Of a DNA stretch of 64,000 nt, positions 59,464 to 64,000 are shown piece after piece. The stretch comes from Fibrobacter sp. (lineage in GTDB: Bacteria; Fibrobacterota; Fibrobacteria; Fibrobacterales; Fibrobacteraceae): positions 34,055 through 98,054 of the forward strand of contig JAFXRC010000057.1 of NCBI GenBank assembly GCA_017526585.1, given 5' to 3'. A program made the translations under genes and the position numbers. The notes below the pieces were generated by a model, which was not told where the DNA came from, searched no databases, and saw only the letters and a list, made by a program, of their open reading frames with translations. How positions within the stretch are numbered: the first letter of the stretch is position 1; each line of letters begins with the position of its first letter.

Positions 59464-61654
59464 AGCTGTCGCCACCGTTGAGCTGCACGACTCTCGGGTT
59501 CTCGGTGGATCCGTCGAGCCAGCGCGAGAACACGCGGCCTGCGGCCGGAACCGCGGTGAGTTCCATGCTGGTCCCTGCAAAGAACTTGCCCTGGTAATTA
59601 CTACTCGGAAGTTTCATTCCGTCAACCTTCACGATGCCGCTTCCGCTGACGGAGATGGTGACGTTGGTCTCGTTCTGGAGTCCGAAGCGTTCTGCCATTT
59701 CGTTCCTTACGGTCTGGCTGCGGTTGCTGGCGAATTCAAGCAGCGCGGTTCCGTTGGGGTCCCAGGTAAAGCTGCTCTGTCCGTCGCCTCTCGGCCAGCG
59801 TTGTTCGTCGCGGGTCTGTTCGGAGCTCGGAATGGTCGCCATCATCGACTGGATGGTGCTCTGCACCTTTTCGTAGGTCAGGTAGTCGTTCAAGAGAATG
59901 CATGCCTGGTTGATAAAGAGTCGCTTGAAGTTCGGGTTTTCGAGAAGCTTTTTCAGCATGTTGCCGATGGTGGTGTTGCCGCCCATGCTCCAGCCCATGC
60001 CCATTCCAAAGCCTGGCTGCTGGCCGCCCTGGTTTGCGCCTTGGTCTGCGCCGAGCACCCAGTTGAACATGTTCTCGCCCTTGGTGTCGAAGCCCGAAAT
60101 GCCCGGAGTGAGTCCGAAACCGTGGTCGGTGTCGAACGCCACGAACTTGAAGGGATTGCCGTTGCCGCCCCAGGCGCGGATGTTGTTGTTGGGCCAGTCG
60201 CCGTTGTGGAAGTACATCTCGGCGAGCATGTACTGGGCGAAGCTGCTCAGGTTGATTTTTTCTTTAAGCTGTTCGTATTGCTGGTTGTTTTCGCCGGCAA
60301 AGTTGCCGTTGGTGATCGAGTTCACGACGCTTGCGAATTCCTGCGGCGAAGAGCCGTTCGTGCCGCTTGCCGCCCAGCCGTCTATGCAGTTGTTGTCGCC
60401 GTTGCAGTTCTTGACCATGTTGATCGACTTGGAGTCGATTCCGTAGTTGGTCTCGACAAAGCTTCTGTTCAGGCGTTCGCGCATGTCGTGGATGCCGAAG
60501 TATTCGCCATTGTAGAACACCACCACCTGGCGGCTACGCTGGTAGTCCACATCGGTGCCTTCGAGCAGGCTTGTCATCATGGCGTCGGCAATGTAGTCGG
60601 TCCAGTAGCGGTTCCCATTGTTGCGCAGGTTGAACGCCTTGATTTTCTTAGCCTCGGGGCGTGTCTTGAACAGGGAATATTTCAGCACCTTGTCGCCGTA
60701 GTCGTCGTTGTCCATCTTGATGGCGACGCTCTTCTTGGGCTTGTAGCGGCTGTAGTTTCCCATGATCGAAATGCCTGCGTCGATTTCCCAGTTCTTTTCG
60801 GTGGTGGAGCTTCCGTTTTCGAAGAACTCCACGTGTACGGGGAGTTCGTCTTCGCGCCAGAAGTTGGCTTGCTTGCAGGGCTCGGAACACTTGGGGTTGT
60901 TCTTGTCGGCGGCGTTCGGGTCGTTCCACGTCATCATTCCGCCCTGGTTGTTGGTCAGGGGGCCGGTGGCGTACAGGCCGTCGGTCGAGTCGAACATGTC
61001 GTGGTGATTCACGGTGAGCGCGACGACCGGCATTGTGACAGTCTCGTTAATAAAGTAGGTCTGCGTGGTGGTGTCGGCTGCTTGTCCGTTCACGAATTCG
61101 GAGCAGCGGACCACTGTGTTTTGGGTAATCTGCTTTGCCTGTGCAATCTGTTCGGAGCTCTGCGTGGGGAAGGATCCGTCGAAGGTGCAGCGGATTTCAC
61201 CGCCCTTTTGCGGTGTGGGCGGGTCAATGGTCAGGTTGGAGTAGAAGCCCGCCTTGGGCAGGAAGGTCTCCTTGGCCTTGTGGTTGTCGTCGTAGTCCTT
61301 GAGCCCGCTAGAAGAGGACCCGTCGGTTGGTGCAGCCGAGGAGCTGGAAAGCGTGGGCGCTGCATTAGGGTCGGTCGGGTTTGTCTGGGGATTGCCGCTT
61401 GAGTCGGTGACAGCCGGGCTGTTCGGATTATTCGGGTCGGTCGAGCCGTTTTGCCCCTGCTGTTGTGCGGGGGCGGTGTAGCCGTCGCCGGGCTGTGCGT
61501 TGGGGTCCTGAGAGTTCGGATCCGGAATGAGCGAAGGATCCAGTTCGGTCGTAGCAAGGTCTGCGAGGGGGTTTGAATCGTTAGAGTCGTCGGAGCAGCC
61601 GATGATCATTGCTCCTGCGAGAGCAAACGGTAAGAGTAGAGCTTTTTTTTGCAT
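59444..61654 (-). CDS. CotH-kinase-domain lipoprotein
   Basis: 736 residues from ATG 61654 (AAGGG 5 bases upstream; lipobox IIGC); the frame is open to 61696. After the lipid anchor comes a long Pro/Asn/Asp/Ser-rich linker (about 25-115), then a CotH protein-kinase-like domain (about 190-610). Kinase-like motifs: VVVFYNGEYFGIHDMRERLN (given as parts: YFGIHDMRER), YMLAEMYFHNGDWPNNN with the catalytic Asp candidate, and FDTDHGFG with the Mg-binding Asp. The C-terminus is a divergent InlB-like repeat (SGSGIVKV, GRVFSRWLDGS, SFTAVFE). CotH proteins phosphorylate secreted proteins in Bacillus spores; here the target would be outside the cytoplasm. Unlinked to a known operon. Confidence 0.85.
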   Translation of the reverse strand: MQKKALLLPFALAGAMIIGCSDDSNDSNPLADLATTELDPSLIPDPNSQDPNAQPGDGYTAPAQQQGQNGSTDPNNPNSPAVTDSSGNPQTNPTDPNAAPTLSSSSAAPTDGSSSSGLKDYDDNHKAKETFLPKAGFYSNLTIDPPTPQKGGEIRCTFDGSFPTQSSEQIAQAKQITQNTVVRCSEFVNGQAADTTTQTYFINETVTMPVVALTVNHHDMFDSTDGLYATGPLTNNQGGMMTWNDPNAADKNNPKCSEPCKQANFWREDELPVHVEFFENGSSTTEKNWEIDAGISIMGNYSRYKPKKSVAIKMDNDDYGDKVLKYSLFKTRPEAKKIKAFNLRNNGNRYWTDYIADAMMTSLLEGTDVDYQRSRQVVVFYNGEYFGIHDMRERLNRSFVETNYGIDSKSINMVKNCNGDNNCIDGWAASGTNGSSPQEFASVVNSITNGNFAGENNQQYEQLKEKINLSSFAQYMLAEMYFHNGDWPNNNIRAWGGNGNPFKFVAFDTDHGFGLTPGISGFDTKGENMFNWVLGADQGANQGGQQPGFGMGMGWSMGGNTTIGNMLKKLLENPNFKRLFINQACILLNDYLTYEKVQSTIQSMMATIPSSEQTRDEQRWPRGDGQSSFTWDPNGTALLEFASNRSQTVRNEMAERFGLQNETNVTISVSGSGIVKVDGMKLPSSNYQGKFFAGTSMELTAVPAAGRVFSRWLDGSTENPRVVQLNGGDSFTAVFE

Positions 61655-61873
61655 AACAACCCTTGGCTTTTGATAGCCGTTGTTCCCATACACCATTCCT
61701 TAAATTAAAAAGTTTTTTCTGAAAAAGGGGGATTGTTAAGGCATTGTTTACAGGGATTTGAGTTGTTTTGCCCCAGATATGATTTATATCACACCTGTTT
61801 AAAAATTTTATGTGGTAAAAAGTCTCATTTTGCTGAAAAATGATAAAAATCGTAAACTTTGTGTAAAGATAAT

Positions 61874-61891
61874 CCCCGCCTTTGGGCGGGG
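61874..61891 (-). terminator. GC-rich hairpin downstream of aqpZ
   Basis: CCCCGCC-TTTG-GGCGGGG, perfect 7-base stem, 103 bases past the aqpZ stop, with a weak T tract (ATTATCTTT) on the minus strand. Terminator or dispersed hairpin. Two smaller ones, TGCACTC-TTC-GAGTGCA (61921-61937) and CCATGC-AA-GCATGG (61960-61973), lie between it and aqpZ. The rest of the 61655-61993 stretch holds only the A/T-rich upstream region of the CotH gene. Confidence 0.4.
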
Positions 61892-61993
61892 AGAGATGGC
61901 AAATTTGAGCCGGAATTAGTTGCACTCTTCGAGTGCAGTGATCTACGCCTCGGTCATATCCATGCAAGCATGGCTGCGACTCTCGGCTTACGA

Positions 61994-62725
61994 TCACTTC
62001 TTGCAGCACTTGCATTCGGCGATGCACTTGTAAGCGACCCCGCCGATCACGCCGCCCAAAATCGGGGCGACCCAGAAGAGCCAGAGCTGCTTGATGGCGG
62101 CACCGCCAACGAACACAGCCATAGCGGTAGAGCGGGCCGGGTTCACGGAAGTGTTGGTCACCGGGATAGAGATGAGGTGGATGAGCGTGAGGCAGAGACC
62201 GATGGCGATCGGGGCAAATCCTGCCGGAGCGCGGCCGTCGGTGGCACCCATGATCACGAACAGGAAGATAGCCGTGAGCACGGTTTCAATGAGGAATGCA
62301 GAGAGCATGCCGGAGGTCTTGCCGCCAAAGGCGTTCAGGCCGTTGGTGAGGGAATCGGACCAGCCGTTGGTGGCGAAGGCGCCGATGCCTGCGTTGGTGA
62401 GGTCGGGGCAGGCGATCACATAGAGGAGTGCTGCTGCGATGATGCCGCCGATAACCTGGGCGACGATGTAGGCTGGGGCTTCCTTAGCGGGGAAGCGACC
62501 GCCGGCGACCTGACCGAGCGTGACCGCCGGGTTCAGGTGGCAGCCCGAAATGTGGCCGATGGCGTATGCCATGGTAAGCACCGTAAGGCCAAACGCGAGC
62601 GACACGCCCACGTAACCGATACCGGTGGTCGGGACGCCGCATGCGAGCACAGCTGCACCGCAGCCGCCAAACACAAGCCAGAAGGTGCCGATCGCTTCGG
62701 CAATAGCGCGAGTAGTAAGTTTCAT
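61994..62725 (-). CDS. aqpZ: Aquaporin Z-type water channel
   Basis: 243 residues from ATG 62725 (GGAG upstream); the frame is open to 62806 but homology starts at [17 protein letters not shown]. Six membrane segments and two half-helices with the NPA boxes HLNPAVT (Asn65) and SVNPARS (Asn195). The selectivity residues look AqpZ-like (His in GHISGCH). Passive water channel for osmotic balance. The end is Cys/Lys-rich ([10 protein letters not shown]), unusual and possibly metal-binding. It follows the aspS terminator on the same strand. Confidence 0.93.
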   Translation of the reverse strand: MKLTTRAIAEAIGTFWLVFGGCGAAVLACGVPTTGIGYVGVSLAFGLTVLTMAYAIGHISGCHLNPAVTLGQVAGGRFPAKEAPAYIVAQVIGGIIAAALLYVIACPDLTNAGIGAFATNGWSDSLTNGLNAFGGKTSGMLSAFLIETVLTAIFLFVIMGATDGRAPAGFAPIAIGLCLTLIHLISIPVTNTSVNPARSTAMAVFVGGAAIKQLWLFWVAPILGGVIGGVAYKCIAECKCCKK

Positions 62726-62768
62726 TTGAATTTCTCCATATTGGGGGTTAAGAGTCTGCATTAAAATA

Positions 62769-62800
62769 CAAAAAAGAAACCTGCATGATTTGCAGGTTTC
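62769..62800 (-). terminator. Rho-independent terminator of aspS
   Basis: Stem GAAACCTGCA / TGCAGGTTTC around TGATT, followed on the minus strand by TTTTTTG. 30 bases past the aspS stop and 44 bases before the aqpZ start, so it separates the two. Confidence 0.9.
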
Positions 62801-62829
62801 TTTCATTTTCTTAAGTAGAAATGGAGATG

Positions 62830-64000
62830 TTACTTCTTTTCCGCGGTCTTGGGCATCTGTACGCTAATGTGGATGTCCTGCAACTGCTGGAGGTCCACTT
62901 CGCTCGGGCACTGGTCCATCGGGCTAGAAGCGCTCGTGTTCTTCGGGAACGCGATGTAGTCACGGATAGATTCTTCACCTTCCATGGTAGCGACAACGCG
63001 GTCGAGACCGAAGGCGAGACCACCGTGCGGAGGAGCGCCGTACTTGAAGGCGTCAACGAAGAAGCCGAACTTGGTGCGAACCTGTTCTTCGGTAAGGCCG
63101 AGCAGGCGGAACACCTTTTCCTGAACTTCAGGGTTGTGAATACGGATAGAACCACCGCCGATTTCAACACCGTTAAGAACAAGGTCATAAGCTTCGGCGT
63201 TGCAATCCTTGAGGTTGCCACCGAGCATCATGTCAAGGTGTTCCGGAAGCGGGTTGGTGAACGGGTGGTGCATGGCCATGTAGCGGCCTTCGGTGTCGCT
63301 GTATTCGAACATCGGGAATTCGGTAATCCAAACAAATTCACGCTTCTTCGGATCGCGGAGGCCCTTGATACGGGCGACTTCCAAGCGGAGCTGACCCATG
63401 GCTGTTGCAGCAACCTTTTCGGGGCCTGCAATGAAGAACATCATGTCGCCGCACTTAGCGCCGACGGCGTCGCGGAGTTCGTTAAGTTGTTCGGTAGTAA
63501 AGAACTTGCCGACCTGAGTTTCCACTTCGTCATTTTCCTTGACGCGCATCCACACGAGGCCCTTGGAACCGTACTTGCCAACGAAAGCAGTGAGTTCATC
63601 GATTTGCTTACGGGTGAAATCGACACAGCCCTTGGCAGCGATACCGCGAATCTTGCCACCAGCGGCAACGCAGTTCTTGAACACGCCAAAGTTGGACTTT
63701 GCTCCGATTTCGGACACGTCGTGGATTTCGAGGTCGAAGCGGAGGTCCGGCTTATCGGAACCGTACTTGAGCATGGCTTCTGCCCACTTCATACGGCGGA
63801 TGTGGCGCGGCGGTTCGAAGTCCCAGACCTTGCCGAGAACTTCGGTCACGAACTTGTCGAACATTTCCATGACTTCGTCCTGGTTGACGAAAGACATTTC
63901 GACGTCGATCTGCGTGAATTCCGGCTGACGGTCAGCGCGGAGGTCTTCGTCGCGGAAGCACTTGGCGATCTGGAAGTAGCGGTCCATGCCAGCAATCATC
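62830..64000 (-). CDS. aspS: Aspartyl-tRNA synthetase, C-terminal part (N-terminus beyond window)
   Basis: 390 residues visible; the gene runs off the right edge, so its start lies outside. Class II aminoacyl-tRNA synthetase core: motif 2 [12 protein letters not shown] with [11 protein letters not shown], the bacterial insertion domain (about visible residues 110-250), then motif 3 [13 protein letters not shown] near the end. It charges tRNA-Asp. The bacterial GAD insertion is present, as expected for the long bacterial form; whether it also charges tRNA-Asn cannot be judged from the visible part. Confidence 0.95.
   Translation of the reverse strand, partial: MIAGMDRYFQIAKCFRDEDLRADRQPEFTQIDVEMSFVNQDEVMEMFDKFVTEVLGKVWDFEPPRHIRRMKWAEAMLKYGSDKPDLRFDLEIHDVSEIGAKSNFGVFKNCVAAGGKIRGIAAKGCVDFTRKQIDELTAFVGKYGSKGLVWMRVKENDEVETQVGKFFTTEQLNELRDAVGAKCGDMMFFIAGPEKVAATAMGQLRLEVARIKGLRDPKKREFVWITEFPMFEYSDTEGRYMAMHHPFTNPLPEHLDMMLGGNLKDCNAEAYDLVLNGVEIGGGSIRIHNPEVQEKVFRLLGLTEEQVRTKFGFFVDAFKYGAPPHGGLAFGLDRVVATMEGEESIRDYIAFPKNTSASSPMDQCPSEVDLQQLQDIHISVQMPKTAEKK

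Noticed and set aside
59801..61402. 533-codon open frame antisense to the CotH gene
   Set aside because: Val/Ala/Gly-rich shadow; the minus-strand frame has a lipobox and kinase motifs.
1..64000. tRNA, rRNA or CRISPR arrays
   Set aside because: I looked for T-loop signatures, conserved rRNA stretches and regularly spaced repeats and saw none; short RNAs without strong sequence signature could still be present.

Overview
The window looks like a chromosomal piece of a Fibrobacter-type bacterium (rumen or gut fibre degrader). The grounds are a lipoprotein ending in a domain like the Fibrobacter succinogenes major paralogous (FISUMP) domain, four tandem ~925-residue lipoproteins resembling the F. 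succinogenes-restricted paralogous family TIGR02171, secreted GH5 and GH11 glycanases with type-IX-like C-terminal tails, a PPi-dependent phosphofructokinase with a membrane pyrophosphatase, and a few TAnnTTTG promoter elements of the Bacteroidota type. These are family recognitions from sequence; no search was run. No rRNA, tRNA or CRISPR array was seen.

Layout. 0-1.1 kb: a ClC chloride channel, cut by the window edge. 1.2-16.7 kb: a same-strand, tightly packed putative operon with an AlgJ/AlgX-like SGNH lipoprotein, a transglutaminase-like membrane protein, four tandem FGE-like/beta-propeller/SGNH lipoproteins joined by 4-base overlaps, and a polytopic GT-C-like membrane protein that carries dispersed repeats inside its reading frame. 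16.7-23.9 kb: GH5 endoglucanase, TolB-like propeller protein, an orphan HipB-like regulator beside a remnant of the trmH 3' end, a FISUMP lipoprotein, and intact trmH. 24-39.4 kb: housekeeping genes (surE-gyrA, GH11 xylanase, rfbD, small zinc-ribbon proteins, hppA, nitroreductase, a BrnT/BrnA-like pair, a parvulin, prfB with its programmed frameshift, pfp).

39.6-59.5 kb is a surface-glycan locus: pglF/pglE/pglC-like genes for a UDP-bacillosamine-type initiating sugar with an OmpA protein embedded among them, two Rpn-family nuclease genes, glycosyltransferases, then a strongly AT-rich block (48.8-54.8 kb) with Wzy, LicD, acyltransferase and Wzx, then the Wzc tyrosine kinase. It ends with a secreted protein, a 57-residue Cys-containing peptide and a PF14907-type nucleotidyltransferase. 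59.4-64 kb: a CotH-kinase lipoprotein, aquaporin and the C-terminal part of aspS, all on the minus strand.

Most interesting: the seven-gene lipoprotein operon with its recombining paralog array; both Rpn genes having a Shine-Dalgarno plus in-frame ATG that would make a C-terminal small protein, with a shared GCAAAC-N4-GTTTGC palindrome upstream of both; palindromic repeats translated in frame within genes; and the 57-aa peptide/nucleotidyltransferase pair.
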